A model generated the notes under the pieces. That model was given only the letters and a program-made list of their open reading frames with translations. It was not told the DNA's origin and made no database searches. This document shows positions 8,917 to 17,088 of a DNA stretch of 64,000 bases, one piece after another. Both the position numbers and the translations under genes were made by a program. How positions within the stretch are numbered: position 1 is the first letter of the stretch; every line of letters begins with the position of its first letter. This DNA is from Anaerolineae bacterium (lineage in GTDB: Bacteria > Chloroflexota > Anaerolineae > Aggregatilineales > Phototrophicaceae), in NCBI GenBank assembly GCA_022822545.1, contig JAJEBE010000034.1:1-64000 (forward strand), read 5' to 3'.

Positions 8917-9315
8917 ATGCCCACCATCAGCGTCAACCTCAAGCAAGTCAATGATGCCACCACCGCTGCCGAAATCCGCGGCCACGCCATCGACATTGAC
9001 CGGCCCGAAGCCAAGGGCGGCCGCGACAAAGGCGCCATGGGCGGGGAGCTGCTGCTGGCATCGCTGGGCGGCTGCTTCAACAGCAACTTGCTGGCGGCGA
9101 TCCGCGCGCGCGATCTCGAAATCGACGACATCGCCATCGAAGTCAGCGGCGAATTGGCGGAGGCGCCGGCGCGCTTTTCCGCCATCGACATGGTCGTCAC
9201 ATCCGCCTACGAAGACCGCGCCACCCTGGAGAAGCTCGTGACCATGTCGGAGCGGGCTTGCATCGTCGCCAACACGCTCAAGCGCTCGGTCGATCTGTCC
9301 GTGTCCCTCGGCTGA
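8917..9315 (+). CDS. OsmC/Ohr family peroxidase-like protein
   Basis: 132 residues. The family reduces organic hydroperoxides or similar electrophiles with a pair of cysteines; here Cys53 in LASLGGCFNSN and Cys115 in SERACIVANTL occupy the two conserved places. It resembles the wider OsmC family more than Ohr itself. The following Nudix gene begins 12 bases after its stop, so the two are probably co-transcribed as a small stress or clean-up unit. Confidence 0.85.
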   Translation: MPTISVNLKQVNDATTAAEIRGHAIDIDRPEAKGGRDKGAMGGELLLASLGGCFNSNLLAAIRARDLEIDDIAIEVSGELAEAPARFSAIDMVVTSAYEDRATLEKLVTMSERACIVANTLKRSVDLSVSLG

Positions 9316-9326
9316 GCGGACGCTCC

Positions 9327-9818
9327 GTGCCCATATCCGAATACATCAGACAGCTTCGCGCCAAGATCGGCAATGACCTGCTCCTCCTCCCCGGCGTGAC
9401 GGCGGTCGTCGTCAATGAGGGCGATGAGGTGCTGCTGCAATTGCGCCGCGATACAGGCACCTGGGCGCCGCCGAGCGGAGGCGTGGAGCCCGGCGAGACC
9501 GTCGCCGACACGGCCGTCCGAGAAGTCTATGAGGAGACGGGCATAGCGGTCCTGCCCGAACGAGTCGTCGCTGTGCTATCGGGAGGGGATTATGTCGTAA
9601 CTTATCCGAACGGCGACCGCATGGCGACAGTCACCACCGTCTTCCGCTGTCGTCCTGTACAAACGGCTGAGCCCTGCGTCAACGACGACGAATCGCTTGC
9701 CGTCCGTTATTTCCCGCGCGATGCCTTGCCGGAGAACATGCTCCCGCGCCACAAGTCGATCCTCAAAATAGCGCTGGCCGACGAGCGGAGCGCCTACTTC
9801 GATCCCCCATCCATATAG
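9327..9818 (+). CDS. Nudix hydrolase
   Basis: The Nudix box GGVEPGETVADTAVREVYEETGI fits the GX5EX7REUXEEXGU pattern exactly, so the protein should hydrolyse a nucleoside diphosphate linked to another group using Mg2+. A GTG at 9327 is chosen as start (163 residues), because longer versions would run into the OsmC frame; it follows GAGCGGACG. The N-terminal segment ISEYIRQLRAKIGNDLLLLPGVTAVV is the usual lead-in of small Nudix enzymes with an unassigned substrate. Confidence 0.85.
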   Translation: MPISEYIRQLRAKIGNDLLLLPGVTAVVVNEGDEVLLQLRRDTGTWAPPSGGVEPGETVADTAVREVYEETGIAVLPERVVAVLSGGDYVVTYPNGDRMATVTTVFRCRPVQTAEPCVNDDESLAVRYFPRDALPENMLPRHKSILKIALADERSAYFDPPSI

Positions 9819-10999
9819 ACGGCGCGGAAATCTTCTTGACTCAAGTCGCTATGCCACTCGCCGGTGGCGCAGAGCATAGCGCCGATGCGTCCGATCTCAT
9901 CGGAGGATTTGGCCGCATAACCGTTGCCCGCCGTCGCCAGGTAGAGGCGATCTTTTTCCAACTCGTCAATGTATGGCTTGCCATGGACAGAATTTGTAAT
10001 CAGGCAGGGTACCGAGTGATACGAGACGGCCTTCAAGTCAGGGATCATGCGATGCAAAGCCTCTTTCATCGCCTCGGCAATGTCTTCACGGCCCTCGCTG
10101 TGAAACCAGTCCAGCAATTCGCTGTCGTTGTCAACCGCGTTGAAGAAGGGCTCCGGGTAACCGCTCGGACCCAGCTTGATGTAGGTCTTGCCATCGGGAT
10201 AGGGCACGGGCGGCAGCATGTATAGCGATGCGACTGACGGATCTTCAAAGCTGCTGATGATGGAGGGCATGGCGCGCAGGCGTTCAATTTCTGATCGCGG
10301 CAATTCCGCCAGCAATATCGTGTGTCCCTTGGTCTGCATGTCCAGCTTTCTTTCGAGCAGTGTATTGCTGTAACCGCCGGCAGCGAGCAGGGCTTTCCGC
10401 GCTCGCAGTTGGCGGCCCGCGCGCGTCTCGATAGTCAGGCCATCAGCGCGGCAGTCGATGGCGGTGACAATCTCACGGATGATTTCCGCGCCCTTCGCCG
10501 CCGCGGCACTGAGTTGCGCTTCGATAAGCGAGCGCGGATTGATGTAACCGGCTTCGCCTTTTTCGTCCCAGGCGATGAAGTCCTCGCTGAAGGCGAGAAA
10601 AGGATATACCGCTTTGCATCCCGCCGCGTCCAGGCGCTGGTGTGGCGGGGCGTATGTCTGGGCGCAGTCATCGATTTCGGCGATGCGCTCGGGCAGATCG
10701 GTGGCGCGGAGGCAGCCGGCGCGATGATGAAACTTGACCCCGCTGGCAGCCTCGATTGCAGCATATCGTTTGATCGATTCCCGCGCCAGCGCGCCCCAAA
10801 GCTGGCTCGGGTCCAGGACACGGGTAATGCGACCTTGATCGTAGTGACTGGCGAAGACGCCTCGATGCGCCTTGCGGTCAGGCGGTTCGTCAGGGCCGAT
10901 AACACATACATCCAACTCCGGGCAATTCACCGTCAGATGCCGCAGCGCCGCGCTGCCGATAAGTCCCTTGCCGATCACCACAAGATCGTATATCGCCAT
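9794..10999 (-). CDS. FAD-dependent amine oxidase, sarcosine oxidase/N-methyltryptophan oxidase type
   Basis: 401 residues. The N-terminal VVIGKGLIGSAALRHL is a Rossmann GXGXXG-type FAD site, and HSVPCLITNS near residue 340 places a cysteine where monomeric sarcosine oxidases attach FAD covalently. Such enzymes oxidise secondary amines such as N-methyl amino acids to aldehyde, amine and H2O2. Its 3' end overlaps the convergent Nudix gene by 25 bases. A second, more canonical member of the family lies at 33274-34416. Confidence 0.83.
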   Translation of the reverse strand: MAIYDLVVIGKGLIGSAALRHLTVNCPELDVCVIGPDEPPDRKAHRGVFASHYDQGRITRVLDPSQLWGALARESIKRYAAIEAASGVKFHHRAGCLRATDLPERIAEIDDCAQTYAPPHQRLDAAGCKAVYPFLAFSEDFIAWDEKGEAGYINPRSLIEAQLSAAAAKGAEIIREIVTAIDCRADGLTIETRAGRQLRARKALLAAGGYSNTLLERKLDMQTKGHTILLAELPRSEIERLRAMPSIISSFEDPSVASLYMLPPVPYPDGKTYIKLGPSGYPEPFFNAVDNDSELLDWFHSEGREDIAEAMKEALHRMIPDLKAVSYHSVPCLITNSVHGKPYIDELEKDRLYLATAGNGYAAKSSDEIGRIGAMLCATGEWHSDLSQEDFRAVYMDGGSK

Positions 11000-11163
11000 T
11001 CACGCCCCTCTTGTTGTCATACTCAGCTATCCGCCTTCATAGTAATCAGAAAGCGCTTGAGGATACAGAGGGTTTTCCTTATCCCGCCTCGACAAGCCAT
11101 TGCTTCTTAGTCATTTTCAAAGCAGGATATGGTCATTGGGAATCCATAATCACGAGGGCGATC

Positions 11164-11529
11164 ATGAGCAAACAAAGCGATCAAGTACCGGCGGACAAGC
11201 TGGCGCTTTACAAACAACTTATCGACGCCCATCCCGAAATTGAATTAAAAGGCGGGAAGAAACTGCCCTACACCTCCTATCAGGGAAATATGTTTACGAT
11301 GCTGTCCAAAGCGGGCAAAGTTGGTTTGCGGATGGGCAAAGCTGAGCGGGACGACTTCATCAGCCGATTTGATAGCAAGCTGTTTGAAACCTACGGCACG
11401 GTGATGAAGGAATATGTCGAAACGCCCGACGAACTCCTGAAAAATACTGAGGCGCTGCTGCCCTATCTTGAGCAGAGCTATGATTATGTAAAGACGCTCA
11501 AGCCGAAACCGGGCAAAAAGAAAAAGTAA
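11164..11529 (+). CDS. Small TfoX-N-like protein
   Basis: 121 residues starting at an ATG preceded by GAGGGCGATC. The central part (GNMFTMLSKAGKVGLRMGK...YGTVMKEYVETPDELL) resembles the N-terminal TfoX/Sxy domain, in which a small beta sheet is followed by a conserved Y/F-G-x-V-M-K-E-Y-V stretch. The protein ends in a lysine-rich tail (PKPGKKKK). No competence genes are nearby and this domain is common in proteins of unknown job, so function is not assigned. Confidence 0.7.
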   Translation: MSKQSDQVPADKLALYKQLIDAHPEIELKGGKKLPYTSYQGNMFTMLSKAGKVGLRMGKAERDDFISRFDSKLFETYGTVMKEYVETPDELLKNTEALLPYLEQSYDYVKTLKPKPGKKKK

Positions 11530-11558
11530 TGCGCCGCTGTTGCCAGCTTGCCAAGAGG

Positions 11559-11702
11559 AGTATTTTCAGGAAAGTAATGTGAACGTATGACCCATTAAAG
11601 AAAGACGCAAAAAATCGAAATTATGGTAGGGGCGACTCCGTGAGTCGCCCGCTGGCAACATCCGCTACCGATCACTTTTTCGCACGACTAACTTGATACT
11701 AC
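11559..11702. mobile_element. MITE-like element, copy A
   Basis: The left edge AGTATTTTCAGGAAAGTAATG and the reverse complement of the right edge (GCACGACTAACTTGATACTACT) resemble each other and the ends of three other elements at 38953, 45485 and 47748. One GGGGCGACTCC palindrome sits in the middle (11625-11652). No coding capacity; 144 bases. Confidence 0.5.
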
Positions 11703-11713
11703 TAGGATATAGG

Positions 11714-12610
11714 ATGCCGACAATTGAGTTGGATCTAAACGACGCAAGCCTGCACAAGATATTCGAGCCGGCTGCCGAAATCGAGACCGTCGCGGAGGGC
11801 TTCAAATTCCTTGAAGGACCGGCTTGGCAGCCTTACGAGAAACACCTGCGCTTCAGCGATATTCTGGGCAACTCCATTTGGCAGTGGTCGGAAGCGGAGG
11901 GCCTCAGCCTCTTCGAGCGCAACAGCCACCTGGCCAACGGCAATACCTACGACCGCGACGGCCGATTCCTCAGCTGCCATCATGCCAGCAGCCGCGTCAC
12001 CCGCCGCGATGGCAGCGGCAACATAAGCGTGATCGCGTCGCTATACGACGGCAAAGAGTTGAACAGCCCCAACGACATCGTGGTCAAGCGCGACGGCAGC
12101 GTCTACTTCACCGACCCGCCTTATGGACGGGAGCCCAAAGTCGGCATCCCGCGCCAATGCCGGCTAGACTTCAACGGCGTTTATCGCTGGAACCCCGCCG
12201 ACGACTCGCTGACATTGCTGACCACAGCCCTAAACCGGCCGAACGGCTTGTGCTTCTCCGCGGACGAGAAGCTGCTCTATATCAACGACAGCCCGGAGTA
12301 CAAGATTTATGTCTTCAATGTCGCGGACGACGGCACGCTTGACAATGGTCGTCTCTTCGCCGAGACGCGCGGAGATGGGCCCGGCGTGCCCGATGGCATG
12401 AAGATCGACAGCGAAGGCAATCTATACTGTTGCGCGCAAGGAGGCCTGCATATTTTCCGCGCCGACGGGGATCTGCTGGGACGCTTGCTGATGCCGATGC
12501 AGACGCCGAATTTCACCTGGGGCGATGCCGATCTTTGCAGCCTCTATTTGACCGGCATTACGGCGCTCTATCGCGTGCGGACGCGGATCCCCGGCATTCC
12601 CTTATTCTGA
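11714..12610 (+). CDS. SMP-30/gluconolactonase-type lactonase
   Basis: 298 residues of a six-bladed propeller family that hydrolyses sugar lactones with a bound divalent metal. EGPAWQP (residues 33-39) supplies the metal-binding Glu, LNSPNDIVVKRDGSVYFTDPP contains the Asn ligands, and NRPNGLCFSADEKLLYINDS the next conserved Asn-Gly turn. The later blade has VPDGMKIDSEGNLYC. The start at 11714 (AGGATATAGG upstream) is preferred to one 7 codons earlier that falls inside the repeat element. The product is likely an aldonic acid, in keeping with the sugar acid genes elsewhere in the window. Confidence 0.9.
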   Translation: MPTIELDLNDASLHKIFEPAAEIETVAEGFKFLEGPAWQPYEKHLRFSDILGNSIWQWSEAEGLSLFERNSHLANGNTYDRDGRFLSCHHASSRVTRRDGSGNISVIASLYDGKELNSPNDIVVKRDGSVYFTDPPYGREPKVGIPRQCRLDFNGVYRWNPADDSLTLLTTALNRPNGLCFSADEKLLYINDSPEYKIYVFNVADDGTLDNGRLFAETRGDGPGVPDGMKIDSEGNLYCCAQGGLHIFRADGDLLGRLLMPMQTPNFTWGDADLCSLYLTGITALYRVRTRIPGIPLF

Positions 12611-12646
12611 CGCGGGCCGATCAGCCTGAGCCGGGCAACCAGCACA

Positions 12647-13534
12647 TCAGTTGGGAGCAAGGGCCTTGGCCAGTATGCCAGCTGCCGGCAGCCAGTAGAA
12701 CATCCGCCCGGACGCAATATCACAAGTCTGCGTGATGCGCTGGCGCAGCGCGGAATCGCTCGTGTAAGCGTCAATATGAATCACGCGTTCGCCCGCCAGC
12801 GCCCGCCGCGCCATATCGCCTTCACGAGGGTCGCCAGAACGCGCAAAGTCTTCCAGCAACTGCCTTATGCGCGGCGCCGAATCCAGCCGAACCAGACCGA
12901 AGAGGATGCTGAAGCGATATTCTTCCTCCGCCATCAAGCGGTTCAAGACGACATAAGACGCGGGCGAGACATCACCCGCATGGCGTCCCTCATTGCCCGC
13001 AAGCATGCTCAAAGCCCGCGCGCGCAATTTTCGCTTGAGGCTCGTATCCCTTGCGATTGCTTCCAGCCGCGTTGCGATTGCCGGATAAGCCAGGAAATGT
13101 TGGCAGGCTTGAATCGCCACAGCGCAGACACGACGCGTATCATCCTGCAAACCGGCTAACACGCCGCGCATGGCATCCTCGCCGCGCTGGTGACGCAAAC
13201 AGCGCAGCATGAGCACGCGCGCATTGCGGTCGGGATTGGACATCTGCGATAGCGCATAGGCGACCAAAGCGTCCTCGGAAGGGTTGCCGATACGCTCCAT
13301 CGCCTCGTCCAGGGACAAATCTTCATAGGCGCTGTAGGCTCGGCGCAGCGTTTGAAAATCGCTGAGGCTCAACACGGGCAGGTTCTCCTGAAATGAATGC
13401 GGCGGGCAGTCTGTTCTATGCTCGACACATTTCAGAATCTTTAGCAATGATCCCCCGCCGCGCGCGCCAGCATACATGAATCCACAGCCGGTGTCTACTA
13501 CATATACAACCTGCGAGAAACCATACCGCTTCAA
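12647..13534 (-). CDS. HEAT-repeat-like protein of unknown function
   Basis: 295 residues, mostly helical. From about residue 85 it shows repeated helical pairs with the Asp/Arg-rich turns of HEAT-like repeats (PSEDALVAYALSQM, NARVLMLRCLRHQRGEDAM, DTRRVCAVAIQAC, SLKRKLRARALSML), suggesting a protein-binding scaffold. The first 50 residues contain two CX-rich stretches and look unlike the rest, so the true start may be further in. Convergent with the lactonase gene, 36 bases apart. Function not assigned. Confidence 0.6.
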   Translation of the reverse strand: MKRYGFSQVVYVVDTGCGFMYAGARGGGSLLKILKCVEHRTDCPPHSFQENLPVLSLSDFQTLRRAYSAYEDLSLDEAMERIGNPSEDALVAYALSQMSNPDRNARVLMLRCLRHQRGEDAMRGVLAGLQDDTRRVCAVAIQACQHFLAYPAIATRLEAIARDTSLKRKLRARALSMLAGNEGRHAGDVSPASYVVLNRLMAEEEYRFSILFGLVRLDSAPRIRQLLEDFARSGDPREGDMARRALAGERVIHIDAYTSDSALRQRITQTCDIASGRMFYWLPAAGILAKALAPN

Positions 13535-13678
13535 TGTCCCTCGTTGCCGTCCGAATCAGCGACCAATCTATCTGCGCCCTGTCCTGTCACGCCTCGGTCC
13601 TGCGCTCCACCGTTGTAATTCTCCGCTCGCCTTTCTACACTCTTGCTGGCGCCAATATCTCACAGGAAGACCATAAAC

Positions 13679-14446
13679 ATGACCCTGCGCGTCGCCGGAA
13701 TCCAGATGCCCGTCACCTGCGATATCGACGCCAACCGCCGATATATTGAAGACGCCATCTCCTGGGCAAGCTCCGAAAATGCCGATATCCTCTTGACTCC
13801 TGAGGGTTCGCTGAGCGGTTATACACACCTATTCGATCCCGCCGATGCGCAAGCCGCTCTGCGGGAGGTTACTGCGGCGGCGGCTCGCGCCCGGATAGGC
13901 CTCGCGCTGGGAACCTGTTTCGTTGAGGGGTCCGATGGCAAGACTTACAATCAACTCCGTTTCTACCAGCCCGATGGGCGCTATCTCGGCTTTCACAGCA
14001 AAACATTACCGACCGGCGCCATGACCGCTGAGCCTGTAGGCGAGCTCAACCATTACGCGATTCGCCCATTGCAATCCTTTCAATTTGAGCGGCGCAGGAT
14101 TGCCGGGTTGATCTGCAATGACTTATGGGCCAACCCGACTTGTACGCCAATGCCCGATCCACACCTGACGCATTTGCTCGCGGGGCAGGGCGCCCAGATT
14201 ATCTTCCACGCGGTCAATGGCGGACGAAGTCGGGAAGAATGGTCTGATGTCAACTGGCAGTTTCATAGCAGCAATCTACGAATGCGCGCCCGCGCCAGCA
14301 AACTCTGGATCGTCACGGTAGATAGCTGTGAACCCGTGGGAATCCGTTGCTCGGCGCCATCGGGCGTGGTTGATCCAAGCGGCGATTGGCGCTGCCGAAC
14401 TCGAGATACCGGCGTAGACCGCTTCGTCTACACTATTCTCGCATGA
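13679..14446 (+). CDS. Carbon-nitrogen hydrolase (nitrilase superfamily)
   Basis: 255 residues. All three catalytic residues are in place: Glu42 (TPEGSLSGY), Lys108 (FHSKTLPTG) and Cys146 (AGLICNDLW). The superfamily cleaves amides or nitriles; the branch cannot be fixed by eye. The ATG at 13679 follows CAGGAAGACC. The C-terminal third is short and the usual GxSxIxxPxG block reads APSGVVDPSGDW, still recognisable. Flanked by unrelated genes, so context gives no substrate. Confidence 0.85.
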   Translation: MTLRVAGIQMPVTCDIDANRRYIEDAISWASSENADILLTPEGSLSGYTHLFDPADAQAALREVTAAAARARIGLALGTCFVEGSDGKTYNQLRFYQPDGRYLGFHSKTLPTGAMTAEPVGELNHYAIRPLQSFQFERRRIAGLICNDLWANPTCTPMPDPHLTHLLAGQGAQIIFHAVNGGRSREEWSDVNWQFHSSNLRMRARASKLWIVTVDSCEPVGIRCSAPSGVVDPSGDWRCRTRDTGVDRFVYTILA

Positions 14447-14465
14447 CTTCAATCCTACTTCGGTA

Positions 14466-14493
14466 TTGACCAGAGCGTTCACCGGCTTATGCT
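14466..14493 (+). promoter_or_regulatory. Putative promoter for the YCII gene
   Basis: TTGACC (14466-14471) and TATGCT (14488-14493) with a 16-base spacer, 83 bases before the start codon. Confidence 0.35.
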
Positions 14494-14575
14494 TGATGCC
14501 GAAAACTCAGTTCCGCCTATTGCGCGGACAATGCAGTAGCCTAACGACAAGCTATTTGGAACGGGAGAAAACATC

Positions 14576-14884
14576 TTGGCGCAATTTGGATTACTCTATG
14601 TAGGCGAACCGCAATTCAGCAGCCCCGAGGAAGGGCAGGATAATTACCAGAGGTACATGGCATGGCTCGACGGGCTTGGAGACGCAGTCGTCAACAAAGG
14701 CATGCCTTTTGGTCCCCCCACTCGCGTCGATGCTGACGGCGTATCCAGCGATGAGCGCGCCGACCGTCTCACTGGCTTGACCATCGTCGAAGCCGACGAC
14801 ATGGACGCCGCCCTCGAGATGGCCAAAAGCTGCCCTTATATTGAGGTCGCCGCCCTTGATGTCGTGCAAATCATGCAAATGTAA
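14576..14884 (+). CDS. YCII-related domain protein
   Basis: 102 residues, a small alpha-beta barrel-like fold of the dimeric ferredoxin type. GPPTRVDADGVS in the middle and the end LEMAKSCPYIEVAALDVVQIM fit YCII/DGPF family proteins, which often accompany sigma factors or act in small-molecule chemistry with a His-Asp pair. The start is a TTG at 14576, chosen because GGGAG lies at the right distance and no ATG precedes the conserved MAQFGLLYVG strand. No partner gene is adjacent. Confidence 0.75.
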   Translation: MAQFGLLYVGEPQFSSPEEGQDNYQRYMAWLDGLGDAVVNKGMPFGPPTRVDADGVSSDERADRLTGLTIVEADDMDAALEMAKSCPYIEVAALDVVQIMQM

Positions 14885-15021
14885 GGCTAGCCGCTACCCC
14901 GCCTGTCGGGTACGCAATTCCCTGATCCGGCAGGCAATCTCACTCCATCGCGCCCGCTATTTGTGTTGTGTAGAGCGCGGCGCTAAACTCCTTGTCGGTA
15001 TCCGCTAGATCCGACTCGATA

Positions 15022-15660
15022 ATGAGCTTGACCCTGCGCTATATGCGGCTAGGCGACATTCGTCAGGTCGCCACGATTGACGTGATGTGCTTCGACCCGC
15101 CCTGGTCCTATGACTCTTACGTTTTCGAGATCAATGAATCCACCGTCAGCCACATGGTCGTGCTGGAGGAGATAATCGGCAGGGCCCCGCCGGAACCGGT
15201 CAGACGCCGTTCCTGGCTGGATCGTCTGCGCGGGAGAGGAAGCGGCAGCGCCTCAGCTTTGGACGGGACCGGCAGCATCCTCGGCTATGGCGGCTTGTGG
15301 AAGATTGACGACGAAGCCCATGTCAGCACGATAGCGATTGACCCGAGCTTGCGCGGCAAGGGCTACGGCGAGATCTTGCTCGCGGGCATGTTCGGCAAGG
15401 CGCTGCAACTGAGAGCGCGCTACATCGTGCTGGAAGTGCGGGTGAGCAACGCGGTGGCGCAGAGCCTCTACCGCAAGTATGGGTTCAGTCGCGTGGGCCG
15501 GCGCAAGAATTATTATCGCAGCGACAACGAAGATGCTTGGGATATGCGCGTTTCGCTGGACCGCGATACGCGGCATCGCTTCGAGCGACTCTACGAGAAG
15601 CTGCGCTTGCAGCACGGCTTCCTGGATACCTATAGTCGAGGGTCGCATCCGCGAGGGTAA
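15022..15660 (+). CDS. GNAT N-acetyltransferase, RimI-like
   Basis: 212 residues. The acetyl-CoA site is VSTIAIDPSLRGKGYGEILLAGM (R/Q-x-x-G-x-G/A loop RGKGYG), followed by LEVRVSNAVAQSLYRKYGF, the motif of RimI-type enzymes that acetylate protein N-termini such as ribosomal S18. A 30-residue basic insert (residues 66-90, RRRSWLDRLRGRGSGS) separates the first two strands and is unusual. The N-terminal region has FDPPWSYDSYVFEI, also like RimI (CFxxPWS). Not near tsa genes, so identity as RimI is probable rather than certain. Confidence 0.82.
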   Translation: MSLTLRYMRLGDIRQVATIDVMCFDPPWSYDSYVFEINESTVSHMVVLEEIIGRAPPEPVRRRSWLDRLRGRGSGSASALDGTGSILGYGGLWKIDDEAHVSTIAIDPSLRGKGYGEILLAGMFGKALQLRARYIVLEVRVSNAVAQSLYRKYGFSRVGRRKNYYRSDNEDAWDMRVSLDRDTRHRFERLYEKLRLQHGFLDTYSRGSHPRG

Positions 15661-15690
15661 ACGCCTTAGCAATTGCTAGCCCAATCTTCC

Positions 15691-15719
15691 TTAACAGCAT
15701 TGACAACAGTCTGTATTAT
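15691..15719 (+). promoter_or_regulatory. Putative promoter for the Fic gene
   Basis: TTAACA (15691-15696) and TATTAT (15714-15719) are 17 bases apart, 34 bases upstream of the Fic start. The stretch ACAGTCTGTATTATTAG resembles the core of the promoter at 1632. Confidence 0.4.
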
Positions 15720-15752
15720 TAGCGCCATGAATTAGCGGCAATAGATGTAGCG

Positions 15753-17087
15753 ATGCACACGCCAAGAACGATTACTGGAAAACCACTTTTCTTTGATAGC
15801 TCCATCAACAGCTTGCTCCTGACTTTAGATGAGCAAGTCAGAGATATGTGGGCTAATGGAGAACTTAGCCCACAGTTGCTACTCGAAATGTATCAGCAAG
15901 CGAAAATCGATGAACTTTATCATTCCAACAAGATTGAAGGCAACTCTCTCACCTATGGTGAAACGGTCGAGGTGGTCCAAGCCAACAAAGAGATTCAAGG
16001 CAAGCCGTTTAGAGACCAGCAAGAAGCGCGGAATCTTTCCTGCGTACTTGACTACGTGTATAGGATCGGGAGCGATAATTCGGTTAATGTGACGCAGAAT
16101 GAACTGCGTCGTATCCACTCGCTTCTGCTGCGGGACATACAATCCGATGCGGGCATGTATCGTACAACGCAGATCGAAATCAGCGGTTCAAGATTCTCGC
16201 CGCCAGAGGCATTTGAAGTTTCTCGACACATGACTCAACTCAGCGACTTCGTGAAGCATGTGACAGATCCAGATACACGCTATGACCATGCGCCGATATT
16301 CAGCGCGGCGGCCGCGCATGTCTGGCTGACGCAGATTCACCCGTTCACCGACGGCAATGGACGCACAGCGCGCGCGTTGATGAATCTGATTCTTATGCGG
16401 CGGGGCTATCCGCCCTGCATCATCACAGAAGAAGATAGGCCGCGTTACCTTGATGCGCTTGAAACTTCGTGGGAGCGCGGAGACCTGACATCGTTCATTG
16501 AACTTATATACGAAAACGTTAACGAGCATCGGAAGGATCGAGGGTGGCTGCGTTCCGTCTTAGCTCGGTTGGAACAGACTGTTTCTCAAGAGATGGAAAG
16601 CGAATATCTCATTTGGCGCAACGCCATGACCTACCTAAAGAGCCAATTCAGGCACACAGTCGACAATCTTAACGCGATGAACTTGCGAAGTCAGTTGCAA
16701 CTGAGATTTGTCGACTATGGCGAGCTTGACGTTGCCAAATATGGCGCCTTGCGCGGCGGGATGCCGACAACCAAAACAAGATATTTTGGTATTGAAGTCG
16801 CTGGCTCAGCCAAGCGTCAACTCTATATTTTCTTTTACGGTATCGCCAATGAGAACTTACGCGAGCGGGCGCAAGTTGCATTGATGATTATGAAAGGTTT
16901 GGAACCTGATGATATGCAGACGGATATAGTAGCATCAGCAGCGATATCGGAAATCTACCAAGTAGGTTTTGACTTGGAAGCTAGGAAGTTTGTCGTCGCA
17001 TTTGGAGATCCGCCTCGTGATCAAAACGCGCAGAGCATTACGCAACAGTTCTTTGACGAATTTCTCCCGCGTGGCTTGGAATCCTAA
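15753..17087 (+). CDS. Fic family AMP-transferase (class II, self-inhibited)
   Basis: 444 residues. The catalytic loop HPFTDGNGRTARAL begins at His196, matching HPFx(D/E)GNGR, so the protein should transfer AMP (or another phosphate-containing group) from a nucleotide to a hydroxyl of a target protein. SNKIEGN near residues 57-63 fits the (S/T)xxxE(G/N) inhibitory helix N-terminal to the Fic core, which defines class II. A C-terminal part of about 170 residues is unassigned. Codon use is less GC-rich than its neighbours, suggesting transfer. No antitoxin gene is adjacent, consistent with the built-in inhibitor. Confidence 0.88.
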   Translation: MHTPRTITGKPLFFDSSINSLLLTLDEQVRDMWANGELSPQLLLEMYQQAKIDELYHSNKIEGNSLTYGETVEVVQANKEIQGKPFRDQQEARNLSCVLDYVYRIGSDNSVNVTQNELRRIHSLLLRDIQSDAGMYRTTQIEISGSRFSPPEAFEVSRHMTQLSDFVKHVTDPDTRYDHAPIFSAAAAHVWLTQIHPFTDGNGRTARALMNLILMRRGYPPCIITEEDRPRYLDALETSWERGDLTSFIELIYENVNEHRKDRGWLRSVLARLEQTVSQEMESEYLIWRNAMTYLKSQFRHTVDNLNAMNLRSQLQLRFVDYGELDVAKYGALRGGMPTTKTRYFGIEVAGSAKRQLYIFFYGIANENLRERAQVALMIMKGLEPDDMQTDIVASAAISEIYQVGFDLEARKFVVAFGDPPRDQNAQSITQQFFDEFLPRGLES

Positions 17088-17088
17088 C

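Noticed and set aside
15700..15719. TTGACA at 15700 paired with TATTAT at 15714 as Fic promoter
   Set aside because: Spacer is only 8 bases; TTAACA at 15691 with 17 bases fits instead.
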